60,777 bases of DNA from assembly GCF_002154695.1 (NCBI RefSeq), contig NZ_MTAV01000074.1, positions 22,761 through 83,537 on the forward strand. Direction: 5' to 3'. Shown piece after piece: positions 36,821 through 44,902 of the stretch (the stretch's first letter is position 1; the number at the start of each line of letters is the position of its first letter). This stretch comes from Nostoc sp. T09. Its GTDB lineage: Bacteria; Cyanobacteriota; Cyanobacteriia; Cyanobacteriales; Nostocaceae. Made by a program: the position numbers and the translations under genes. The notes beneath the pieces were generated by a model that was not told the DNA's origin, made no database searches, and saw only the letters and a program-made list of their open reading frames with translations.

Positions 36821-38263
36821 CTATAGTGAGTGGTTTTGATTTCCCTGGTTAACGCCTCCTAGCCTCTGTCCGCTGCCTACTGCTTGCTTAATTTGTACTT
36901 TGGCTTTTGGTCTGAGGTTAAATTGTCCGTCAGTGACGACTTGCTCACCTTCTTTTAGCCCTTGCTGGATGACTGATTCATTACCAACTGCATTACCCAC
37001 AACAACTGAACGCATATCTACGGTTTGGTCGGCAGGATTTAATACATAGACAAACTGCCCTTGTTGCCCTGTTTGAATGGCTGGGGTTGGTACAACTATG
37101 GCGTTGGGTTCTTGTGTTAGCCGGACAACTACATTGACAAATTGACCTGGTGATAAGCGTCCATCAGCGTTAGCAAAGCTACTCTTAAGTTGAATAGTTC
37201 CTGTTGTGGGATCTACACCACTGTCTACGAAAAAAAGTTCGCCACGTTCGGGACGCTGTTCATCTTTGGGAATGTAGGCATCTACTTCTATTTTTCCCTG
37301 CGCCCGATATTTGTTAAGTTCTGGCAATAGGCGTTGGGGAAGGGAAGATGTAACGTAGATGGGGCTAATTTGACTAATTGTGACCAAGGGGTTGGTATCA
37401 TTATCTTTTACCAAGTTGCCTTGATTGACCTTCAAGCTGCCTGTACGCCCAGTAATTGGTGAAAAAATCGAATTATAAGAAAGTGCGATTTTAGCGCTGT
37501 CAACTGCTGCTTCTGCTGCGCTAACTTCTGCTTTAGCATTATTGAGGTCTGCTTTTGCGGCGTCAACTGCTGCAATGGTGTTGGCAATACCTTCATTGTC
37601 AGCCAGTACTGTTGCTTTTTGAGCATCAGATGCGGTACGAAACTGCTCTGCTTGCTCTTTGCTAATCGCTCCTTGAGTGAAAAGCGTACTATAGCGTTGG
37701 GCTTGAGCTTGGGCGTTTTTCGCTTGGGTTTGGTCTTTGAGGAGATTAGCTTTGGCTTGATTGACTTGGGCGACAGCCTTGGAGAGGTTAGCTTGCGCCT
37801 GTTTTACCTGAGCGATCGCTTTATCTCGGTTCGCTTGCGCTTGCATTAAGGCGGCTTGCTGCGGTCTAGAATCTATTTTGAAGAGCAGTTGACCTTTCTT
37901 AACATTCTGACCTTCTTGAAAATAAACTCCTGTAAGTGGTCCTGCAACTTGCGACTTTATTCCTACAGTCGAATAAGCCATTACGGTTCCTGTTTGTCGT
38001 AACTCCATAGGTATGGTTTTACGCGTTACTGTCGCTACGACAACAGGTACAGCACGCTGCTGATTTTTGCCTTTTTGGTTATTGGACTGTGCTTCAGTAG
38101 CCGTACAACTACACAGAGCAATTAAACTGAACAGCACGATTCCCCTGCTCAATTGTTTCGGCATGAAGGGCAAAAGTCCTTGCAACATCGGCTTTTGAGC
38201 GTCTAAAGAAGGTCTAGTCTTAAGCTTAAGAGATAAATATCTCATACTGACCAGCGACAGCAT
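36821..38263 (-). CDS. RND efflux periplasmic adaptor (membrane fusion lipoprotein)
   Basis: Up to 480 aa. The ATG at 38164 (MPKQLSRGIVLFSLIALCSC) gives an ideal lipoprotein signal peptide with the lipobox Cys in LCSC and may be the true start; the upstream ATG at 38263 adds 33 residues. The barrel/lipoyl part reads YFQEGQNVKKGQLLFKIDSRPQQAAL. A long Ala/Gln/Lys coiled-coil hairpin follows (about residues 140-260). The beta-barrel part (PITGRTGSLKVNQGNLV; GRLSPGQFVNVVVRL) comes after that. It is first gene of the pump operon, with a palindromic candidate operator 57 bp upstream. Confidence 0.9.
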   Translation of the reverse strand: MLSLVSMRYLSLKLKTRPSLDAQKPMLQGLLPFMPKQLSRGIVLFSLIALCSCTATEAQSNNQKGKNQQRAVPVVVATVTRKTIPMELRQTGTVMAYSTVGIKSQVAGPLTGVYFQEGQNVKKGQLLFKIDSRPQQAALMQAQANRDKAIAQVKQAQANLSKAVAQVNQAKANLLKDQTQAKNAQAQAQRYSTLFTQGAISKEQAEQFRTASDAQKATVLADNEGIANTIAAVDAAKADLNNAKAEVSAAEAAVDSAKIALSYNSIFSPITGRTGSLKVNQGNLVKDNDTNPLVTISQISPIYVTSSLPQRLLPELNKYRAQGKIEVDAYIPKDEQRPERGELFFVDSGVDPTTGTIQLKSSFANADGRLSPGQFVNVVVRLTQEPNAIVVPTPAIQTGQQGQFVYVLNPADQTVDMRSVVVGNAVGNESVIQQGLKEGEQVVTDGQFNLRPKAKVQIKQAVGSGQRLGGVNQGNQNHSL

Positions 38264-38319
38264 TAATGAGAGCCTCTAAATACAGGTTTAACAGATGTTT
38301 GAAAAACACACACTTAATA

Positions 38320-38357
38320 TTAGCTAAAATTAGTTAGCTACGCTAACAGTTAGCTAA
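38320..38357. promoter_or_regulatory. palindromic operator candidate for the MarR regulator
   Basis: TTAGCTAA (38320-38327), GTTAGC-TAC-GCTAAC (38333-38347) and TTAGCTAA (38350-38357) are three overlapping-type palindromes within 38 bp. They lie in the spacer between the adaptor gene (minus strand) and the marR-type gene (plus strand). Clustered short palindromes near a MarR gene are the usual operator layout. The rest of 38264-38644 shows no gene I can support. Confidence 0.55.
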
Positions 38358-38644
38358 ATATCTATCTCCAGAACCATTTCTGGGATATTCTGCCAAAGAA
38401 TTACTGGAAGCTTCCTGCCATCTAATGCATAAAACATCGGGTTTTTGCAGAGTTGGTTAGGTAGACTGAGTAAGAGAAGCCGCAGCTTAACAAATGACAG
38501 TTTGGGCGCAAAATCTCCTACCAAATCCGCATTTCTAACTCTGTTTTGTCCTGACAACTTTAGCAAATCGAGGTATTGAAACCGGATTTAGTATCAGTCA
38601 TGCGATCGCCTCAACTGTTCGCAAAATCCTAAATCTCAAATTGT

Positions 38645-39121
38645 ATGAGTCCCAAAAAACTAGCCCCAGAAGTAACCCCGGAACAATGCGCTGCCAAAAT
38701 GATGGAAACAATTCCGATTATCATCAAGTTCTTTCGGGCAGAAATGCGACGTAATGCTTCTTTTCTGCCTGAATCGCTTTCAGTACCGCAATTTCGGACG
38801 CTAGCTTTCCTCGACCGCCATCCCAGCGTTTCTCTTTCTCAAGTGGCGGAACATTTAGGGGTAACTAGGGCTACAGCTTCAACGCTTACAGAGCGTCTCG
38901 TACAAAAGAATTTGGTCAGCAGAGTAGAAAATCCTCAAGAACGCCGTCATGTTCTCCTAAATTTGACTGATACAGGTAAGTATCATCTGCAACAGATTCG
39001 CTCATTGACGAGTGCGAGAATTGCTTTAGTTTTAACTGATTTGCCAGAGGAGCAAATCCGAAGTGTAGTAGAAGGGCTAACAGTGCTGAGTAGTACTTTT
39101 GAAAAGGTAATGCCAGAATAA
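38645..39121 (+). CDS. MarR family transcriptional regulator
   Basis: A 158-aa winged-helix regulator. The DNA-binding core is LSVPQFRTLAFLDRHPSVSLSQVAEHLGVTRATASTLTERLVQKNLVSRVENPQERRHVLLNLTDTG in family order (about residues 45-115), with the wing Arg-Arg intact. Dimerising helices flank it. It diverges from the RND adaptor-pump operon and probably controls it in response to a small toxic ligand, through the TTAGCTAA-type sites at 38320-38357. Confidence 0.9.
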   Translation: MSPKKLAPEVTPEQCAAKMMETIPIIIKFFRAEMRRNASFLPESLSVPQFRTLAFLDRHPSVSLSQVAEHLGVTRATASTLTERLVQKNLVSRVENPQERRHVLLNLTDTGKYHLQQIRSLTSARIALVLTDLPEEQIRSVVEGLTVLSSTFEKVMPE

Positions 39122-39190
39122 GTAGGCTTTTAACTGAAAATATCTGATAATTTAGAATTTTTTAGCGACTGATGTCTTAAATTTCTAGCT

Positions 39191-39232
39191 GCGATCGCGC
39201 TTTCAAAATGTGGTAACGCGATCGCGATAATT
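39191..39232. repeat. 42-bp repeat, left copy, bracketing the kinase-GUN4 gene
   Basis: The copy begins GCGATCGCGCTTTCAAAATG and ends CGCGATCGCGATAATT. It equals the copy at 40912-40953 except for one base. Each copy has HIP1-based inverted arms (GCGATCGCG...CGCGATCGC). The rest of 39122-39368 shows no gene. Confidence 0.85.
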
Positions 39233-39368
39233 TATGACATACATGACGCAAGAATGCAGAGATTTATGTTGAGCTAGATGTTATCGAAAAAGCATCAAAG
39301 TATTTCAACCCAGCAAGCTTAAATGGGAAAACTTAACATATACACCATCTGCTGATATTTTCCCTGAT

Positions 39369-40739
39369 ATGCTTTATTGTTCAAATCCTAATTGCTTGAA
39401 TACCTTTAATCCTGATGGAAATAAGTTTTGCATTCAGTGTGGAAAAACACTCACGCCATTATTGAGAAACCGCTTCCGTGTAATTAGGCTTTTGGGCGAG
39501 GGTGGATTTGGTAAGACTTATGAAGCTAGGGATACAGATAAGATGGATGAACCTTGCGTGATTAAGCAATTTTTCCCGCAAGTGCAAGGAACCGCAGCAC
39601 TAGAAAAAGCAACGGAATTGTTTAAGCAAGAAGCCAAGCGTTTGTATGATTTGGGAGAACATCCGCAAATTCCTCGCCTGATTGCTTATTTTGAACAGTA
39701 TCAGCGCTTGTATCTCGTACAAGAGTTGATTGAAGGACAGAATTTACTACAAGAATTACAGCAGCAAGGAACATTTAGCGAGGAAAAGATAATACAGCTT
39801 TTGAATGATTTATTACCAGTTCTTCAATTTATCCATGAACGAGGAGTAATTCACCGCGATATCAAGCCAGAAAATATTATGCGTCGTCAACATGATGGCA
39901 AATTGATGTTAATTGATTTTGGTGTTTCTAAACAAGCAACGGCAACAATTCTCGCTCAATTAGGAACTACAGTTGGTACACCCGGATATGCACCATTGGA
40001 GCAAATGCATGGTCAAGTTTTCCCAGCTAGTGACCTTTATAGTTTGGGTGTTACTTGTATTCGGCTATTAACTGGATATTTGCCAAATCAAGGAGTTTAT
40101 GATCCTCTTTATGATCCATTGAAAGGTCAATGGATATGGAGAGAATGCTTACCATCTGCTACCAGTATTACTCATACTTTGGTGCAAGTGTTAGATAATC
40201 TGCTTCAGGATTATGTCAAACAGCGCTATCAATCTGCTGCTCAAGCCATACTAGTTCTTAATGCTCCAAATCTGATATCAGCAAAAGGTATAAATTATAA
40301 AATTCTGCAAGAACTACTAGTATCTGGAAAATGGCGAGAAGCTGACCAAGAAACTTGGAAGGTTATGCTGAAAATATCTCATCGGGAAAAAGAACAGTAC
40401 CTCAGAGTAGAAGATATCAAAAGCTTTCCCTGTCAAGACCTATTAACTATTGATGGCTTATGGTTACTATACAGTAACGGACGCTTTGGTTTTAGTGTCC
40501 AGAAGCAGATATGGGGAAGCGTTGGAGGAAAACCTGACTTAGATTTGGAAACCTGGAAATATTTTGGAGAGTGTTTAGGATGGCGGCATAAAAATAACTG
40601 GATACTTTATCAATCTCTATCATTTAAATTAGCTTCTCCAGCAGGACACCTACCTAGAGCAATATGGAGCATGAGATTGGATGGAAGAAGAAAAAGATTC
40701 TCTGCCCTCACATCAAGGCTTACGGATTGTAAAATATAG
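39369..40739 (+). CDS. zinc-ribbon - Ser/Thr protein kinase - GUN4 domain protein
   Basis: A 456-aa protein. A zinc ribbon (CSNPNCLNTF...FCIQCGK, four Cys within residues 4-25) is followed by a Hanks-type kinase (about 33-300). The kinase has the glycine loop GEGGFGKTY, the catalytic HRDIKPENIM, the metal-binding DFGVSK, and GTPGYAPLEQ. Residues 305-435 are a GUN4-like domain (YKILQELLVSGKWREADQETWKVML; ILYQSLSFKLASPAGHLP). GUN4 binds porphyrins and supports Mg-chelatase, so a tetrapyrrole-sensing kinase is plausible but inferred. No membrane segment is present. The gene is flanked by 42-bp direct repeats. Confidence 0.9.
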   Translation: MLYCSNPNCLNTFNPDGNKFCIQCGKTLTPLLRNRFRVIRLLGEGGFGKTYEARDTDKMDEPCVIKQFFPQVQGTAALEKATELFKQEAKRLYDLGEHPQIPRLIAYFEQYQRLYLVQELIEGQNLLQELQQQGTFSEEKIIQLLNDLLPVLQFIHERGVIHRDIKPENIMRRQHDGKLMLIDFGVSKQATATILAQLGTTVGTPGYAPLEQMHGQVFPASDLYSLGVTCIRLLTGYLPNQGVYDPLYDPLKGQWIWRECLPSATSITHTLVQVLDNLLQDYVKQRYQSAAQAILVLNAPNLISAKGINYKILQELLVSGKWREADQETWKVMLKISHREKEQYLRVEDIKSFPCQDLLTIDGLWLLYSNGRFGFSVQKQIWGSVGGKPDLDLETWKYFGECLGWRHKNNWILYQSLSFKLASPAGHLPRAIWSMRLDGRRKRFSALTSRLTDCKI

Positions 40740-40764
40740 GAGTTTAAGAAGTAGAATTGCTGAT

Positions 40765-40793
40765 GGTGCGTTACGCTAAAGCGATAACACACC
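40765..40793. repeat. GGTGCGTT hairpin repeat after the kinase gene
   Basis: GGTGCGTTACGC...GCGATAACACACC folds into a hairpin with two mismatches. A close relative stands at 60548-60575 (GGTGCGTTGCGC...AACGCACC). It could end the kinase transcript, although no long U-run follows. Confidence 0.5.
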
Positions 40794-40911
40794 CTACATT
40801 TTAATTTTCTTAAGGCAGTTGTAAAGATTCCTGGCGGTTTACTTTACGAAGATGTTTTAGATCAACTCTTGGTGCGATCGCAAGGGAGCAAGGGAGATTA
40901 CTGTTTAATGA

Positions 40912-40953
40912 GCGATCGCGCTTTCAAAATTTGGTAACGCGATCGCGATAATT
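40912..40953. repeat. 42-bp repeat, right copy, bracketing the kinase-GUN4 gene
   Basis: Same sequence as 39191-39232 with a single G-to-T change in the middle. It lies between the kinase gene and the end of ctaB. Confidence 0.85.
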
Positions 40954-40960
40954 GTCTACC

Positions 40961-41914
40961 CTAACTAAATAAATGCAACTGACCTACTGCTGCATTGATC
41001 AAATTATGAGTAATGGGGAGGCTATCAATTACCATGCCAAGACACAACAGCATCATGTAGGAGATGGAATAGAGAAATAGCTCTCTGGCTACAGTCCGAT
41101 CTTCTGGGTTTTGCAATAAGCGCCAAGATTTGTGGATGAATATGGCTCCTAAACCAAGAGCGATCGCTGCATAAAAAATTCCACTTGCGTGTAAGGGAAA
41201 AACTAGTAACAGTGTTGCAGCTACTGTTACCAAGGTGTAGTACCAAATTTGCTTAACTGTTGCTGTATCACCGACAACAACCGGTAGCATAGGGATTCCG
41301 ACTTTGGCGTAGTCATCCCGAATCATCAACGCTAAAGCCCAGAAATGAGGCGGTGTCCAAAGAAAGACAATCGCAAAAATTAACCATGCTGCCCAGCTTA
41401 AAGTGCCTGTAACAGCGGCCCAGCCTACTAGCGCCGGAATTGCTCCAGCAGCCCCACCAATGACGATATTCTGGGTGCTATGGCGTTTTAGCCAGTGTGT
41501 ATAGACTAAAACATAGAAAACTATGCCAGAAAAAGCCAGTAGGGCAGCTAGTAGGTTCGCAAAAACTGTCAATAAAGTGAAAGAAATGACAGCCAGAGCC
41601 ACAGCGAAAATCAGCGCTTCTCGTGGCTGTACCTTACCAGAAGGAATGGGACGATGACGCGTCCGCTCCATTTCATAATCAATATCCCGATCATAGATAC
41701 AGTTAATCGTCTGGGCGCTAGCAGCAGCCAAAGTGCCGCCAGTCATAGTTACTAGCAACAATAATGGGTCTACTTGTCCCTTAGCGGCAATCCACATACT
41801 GCCAGCAGTGGTAATTAAGAGCAACGGGATAATCCGAGGCTTTGTTAACTGGTAGTAGCTTTGAATTACCTGGAGAAATGTTTCGTGGTGGCGAGAGACA
41901 TTAGTCTCAATCAT
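40961..41914 (-). CDS. ctaB: protoheme IX farnesyltransferase (heme O synthase)
   Basis: A 317-aa membrane enzyme of the UbiA family that adds a farnesyl group to heme B. The prenyl-diphosphate motif [23 protein letters not shown] is present, as is the second Asp region [19 protein letters not shown]. About nine hydrophobic segments are visible. It is co-directional with ctaA but 411 bp away, and both lie next to the coxBAC operon. Its product, heme O, is the substrate for CtaA. Confidence 0.95.
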   Translation of the reverse strand: MIETNVSRHHETFLQVIQSYYQLTKPRIIPLLLITTAGSMWIAAKGQVDPLLLLVTMTGGTLAAASAQTINCIYDRDIDYEMERTRHRPIPSGKVQPREALIFAVALAVISFTLLTVFANLLAALLAFSGIVFYVLVYTHWLKRHSTQNIVIGGAAGAIPALVGWAAVTGTLSWAAWLIFAIVFLWTPPHFWALALMIRDDYAKVGIPMLPVVVGDTATVKQIWYYTLVTVAATLLLVFPLHASGIFYAAIALGLGAIFIHKSWRLLQNPEDRTVARELFLYSISYMMLLCLGMVIDSLPITHNLINAAVGQLHLFS

Positions 41915-42325
41915 TTTGGCTCTAGTTCCTTATTTTTCAACAAGTTATGTGCACGCCCTGCTCAGTCTGATTGGTGCGGTTGAACAAAAGTACAGACTTC
42001 CTGCATCTGGCTGGGTCGCAATACGCGCCGTTGCGCTTCCATGAAGAGTGCTACTCACGGCTTTAATTTGTAGAGCCTTTGTAGAAACGCTGTTATTTGC
42101 GTTTTGATGTCTCTTGGGATGCAGGTAGAGACAAGGGTTTATTTGGTTCCACCACTTCTAGTTGCTAGGGATTGGTGCTAGATGTGATGTCAAAGAAGCA
42201 AGGGAGCAGGAGCCTAAAGGAGCAAGGGAGAAACCCCAAAACTAGGAAAGGGGCTAGTGACCAAGATGGCAGGGAGATTAAATTTCTCCCCTGCGCCTTG
42301 CTCCCTTTCCCCCCGCCTCTTTGAG
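41915..42325. other. spacer between ctaB and ctaA without a recognised gene
   Basis: 411 bp. No convincing reading frame. It contains a small hairpin-prone purine/pyrimidine part (AGCAAGGGAG near 42198 and 42223; CTCCCCTGCGCC and CTTGCTCCC near 42287), which may fold. A separate promoter for ctaB could lie here, but no -10/-35 pair stands out. Confidence 0.4.
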
Positions 42326-43309
42326 TTATGAATGCGATCCATTCACTTGTGTGTTTGTAGTTATCGTTACAGTCACAGGGTAAATGTTAGTTTCACGACT
42401 AGCAACCCAGTCGCGTAATGCTAGCACGGTGAAAGCCACTAAAGTACCCAGTAAAGCTGCGCCTACAGCTTGGTGAGAGACAGTGAGAGGCTCAACTTGC
42501 AGACGTAATCTGAAAGTTGCAATTCCCAACAGTATTTGTATAAGCAGCAACCCACCAGCCATATTTGCTAATCGCCGCAAAGCTGGATGAAGTGCTGGTC
42601 TTTGCCAAGATATCAATACCACCGCTAAAGTTGCCACTGTCGGTGGTACTAAGCCGAAGATGTGGCTGTACATCACAGTACAAAGTTGGGATGTGCCCAA
42701 ACATTGGTGTAGTGCCCAGCGAGACCCTACTAAGGCACCTAGTAAACTTTGTAGGTAAACCAAAATAGAGGCTGCTAAACCTAACCAAGGCAACTTGCCA
42801 ACATTGCCAGTTCCCTGATAAGGAGTGAGTGCAGTACCAACAATCAGTAGGGTGGCAAAAAACAACAGCGCTGTTCCCAAGTGGGCAGTCACAATATCAA
42901 ACCGCAACAGTTCGGTGACCGTAAGTCCCCCCAAGATACCTTGGAAGACGATTAAAAATAGGGCGAATGTAGATGCCCAAGGCAGCCAAGTAGGTAAGGC
43001 GCGACGATGCCACCAACACAGACCAACAAGGGCGATCGCACTGACACCAATCAAAGCTGCGTCCAATCTGTGAAACCACTCCAAGAATACTTGGAGATTC
43101 ATTTGCTTGGCTGGCACTAATTGCCCGTAGCACAAGGGCCAGTCTGGGCAAGCAAGTCCTGCATTCATCACCCGCGTGGCACTGCCTATTGCCATCAAAA
43201 TCAAGGTGGCTATACAGATCTTCCAAACCAAACGACGGATCATTTCCTTGGGCTTTGGCTGCGGAGCTGCCGCTTCATTTTGTTGTTCTAGGACAAATTC
43301 GCTCATCAA
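42326..43309 (-). CDS. ctaA: heme A synthase (COX15/CtaA)
   Basis: A 327-aa protein with eight membrane segments. The heme ligands are His in EWFHRLDAALIG (helix 2 region), in FDIVTAHLGTALLF, in SHIFGLVPP and in TVSHQAVGAALLG. The Cys pair in GLACPDWPLCYGQ is present. It oxidises heme O to heme A for the terminal oxidase. It diverges from coxB across a 416-bp region. Confidence 0.95.
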   Translation of the reverse strand: MMSEFVLEQQNEAAAPQPKPKEMIRRLVWKICIATLILMAIGSATRVMNAGLACPDWPLCYGQLVPAKQMNLQVFLEWFHRLDAALIGVSAIALVGLCWWHRRALPTWLPWASTFALFLIVFQGILGGLTVTELLRFDIVTAHLGTALLFFATLLIVGTALTPYQGTGNVGKLPWLGLAASILVYLQSLLGALVGSRWALHQCLGTSQLCTVMYSHIFGLVPPTVATLAVVLISWQRPALHPALRRLANMAGGLLLIQILLGIATFRLRLQVEPLTVSHQAVGAALLGTLVAFTVLALRDWVASRETNIYPVTVTITTNTQVNGSHS

Positions 43310-43725
43310 CGATACCTTATGCCCGCTCTTGAGTAGAGCTACTTAAAATTATTAGTTTGTCAGTCACGACCCATATCCACCCTAGCGTATACGACAAGGA
43401 TTTATAGATTAGCTTTCAGTTATACCTTTCACTTATACTTTGAATCACTCTTGCCACTTTTTGCCCGAAACTTTAGGTATTTTTCAAGTTGTTAAGAGTC
43501 CTTTAATTGCAATAAATTTTACTATCTAAATTTATTCTTAAATTTTTGCCATGATTCACATCTATCCTTAGCAATATCTGATAAAACTCTTTTACTCAAA
43601 AATAGTTATGTAGCCAAAAAAATTAATAAAAATTTCAGACCTTAATAGCCCAGAGCTGATGGACTGGACTACCTTAGTAAGTGGGCAGCTTTGAGATAAC
43701 GTAGTAAATTCATTTTAAGTAAGCC
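43310..43725. promoter_or_regulatory. divergent control region of ctaA and the coxBAC operon
   Basis: 416 bp, very AT-rich, between two divergent transcription units that serve the same enzyme. No gene is seen. Promoters for both directions must lie here, but I cannot point to unambiguous boxes. Confidence 0.5.
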
Positions 43726-44820
43726 GTGAAAATTCCAAGTTCGATCTGGACATTACTAATTGGCATTGTGCTAACCCTAGTCAGCCTTTGGTACGGTCAG
43801 AATCACGGTCTGTTGCCAACAGCAGCCTCTGATGAAGCCGTCTTAGTTGATGGTTTGTTTAACACAATGATGATCGTCTCGACAGCTATATTTATAATTG
43901 TCGAAGGTGTTTTGATTTACGCTGCATTTAAATATCGGCGGCGACCTGGTGACAATGAAGATGGACCACCAGTTGAGGGTAACGTACCTCTAGAAATACT
44001 CTGGACGGCGATCCCAGCAATTATTGTTATTGGTATCTCTGTATACAGTTTTGATGTGTACAACGAAATTGGTGGCTTCGATCCCCATGCTGTTCATGAA
44101 GCCCCAATTACTCAGAATATGTCAATGAACATGCCTGGGGCAGCGATCGCCGCAACATTAAACGATACGCCTCCCAGCACTGAACCTAACCTCAATCAAC
44201 AAAAGTCTGATGAGGCAATGCAAGACCCAGCCACCGCAGCAGTCCGCAATGCTGACCAAATTCCGCAAAAGCAGAATGCTCCTGGGATCGGGATTGTTTC
44301 TCCCACCATCGGCCCCAGCCCGGAAAACGTAGGCAAACCGCCAGCGTTGGCCATTAACGTCACTGGTCTCCAATACGCCTGGATTTTCACCTATCCAGAA
44401 ACAGGTATAACTACTGGTGAAATGCACGTTCCCATTGGGCGGGAAGTGCAAATCAATATGACAGCCAACGATGTGATTCACGCTTTTTGGGTACCTGAGT
44501 TTCGCTTGAAGCAAGATGCTATCCCTGGTAGACAGAGCGAGATTCGCTTCACACCCAACAAGGAAGGTGATTATGCCCTCATCTGTGCTGAACTTTGTGG
44601 ACCCTACCACGGCGCAATGAGAGCACCGATAGTTGTTGAGAAACAAGAAGCATTTGACAAATGGCTACAAGAGCAGCAAGTAGCCAGCCGCGAAACCCTC
44701 AATCAAGCTGTTGCTCTTAACCCTGCTGATCTATCCGCAAATGAATTCCTGGCACCTTACACCAAGGAAATGGGAATTAAACCTGAATTACTCCATCAAG
44801 TTCACACTGCTCATCATTAG
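43726..44820 (+). CDS. coxB: cytochrome c oxidase subunit II
   Basis: 364 aa, GTG start at 43726. Two N-terminal membrane helices (residues 5-24 and 40-64) are followed by a periplasmic/lumenal cupredoxin domain. The CuA ligands are H252 (VIHAFWVPEF), C287, C291, H295 and M298 (CAELCGPYHGAM). Residues 120-205 form a Pro/Asn/Gln/Ala-rich insert between the helices and the cupredoxin core, longer than in proteobacterial subunit II. First gene of the operon. There is no fused cytochrome c domain. Confidence 0.95.
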   Translation: MKIPSSIWTLLIGIVLTLVSLWYGQNHGLLPTAASDEAVLVDGLFNTMMIVSTAIFIIVEGVLIYAAFKYRRRPGDNEDGPPVEGNVPLEILWTAIPAIIVIGISVYSFDVYNEIGGFDPHAVHEAPITQNMSMNMPGAAIAATLNDTPPSTEPNLNQQKSDEAMQDPATAAVRNADQIPQKQNAPGIGIVSPTIGPSPENVGKPPALAINVTGLQYAWIFTYPETGITTGEMHVPIGREVQINMTANDVIHAFWVPEFRLKQDAIPGRQSEIRFTPNKEGDYALICAELCGPYHGAMRAPIVVEKQEAFDKWLQEQQVASRETLNQAVALNPADLSANEFLAPYTKEMGIKPELLHQVHTAHH

Positions 44821-44893
44821 TCATTGGTCATTAGTCATTGGTCATTAGTCATTAGTAAATGACAAAGGACAAATGACAAAGGACAAAGGACAA
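44821..44893. repeat. inverted heptamer arrays between coxB and coxA
   Basis: Five copies of TCATTGG/TCATTAG (44821-44855) are followed after TAA by five of ATGACAA/AGGACAA (44859-44893). The left set is the reverse complement type of the right set, so the RNA can pair. One heptamer ATG (44873) is in frame with coxA, 30 nt before the likely start. Confidence 0.8.
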
Positions 44894-44902
44894 AAAACTC
44901 TT

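Noticed and set aside
38354-38566. 70-aa frame on the minus strand upstream of the adaptor gene
   Set aside because: It overlaps the candidate operator, has no ribosome site, and its sequence resembles no family I can name.
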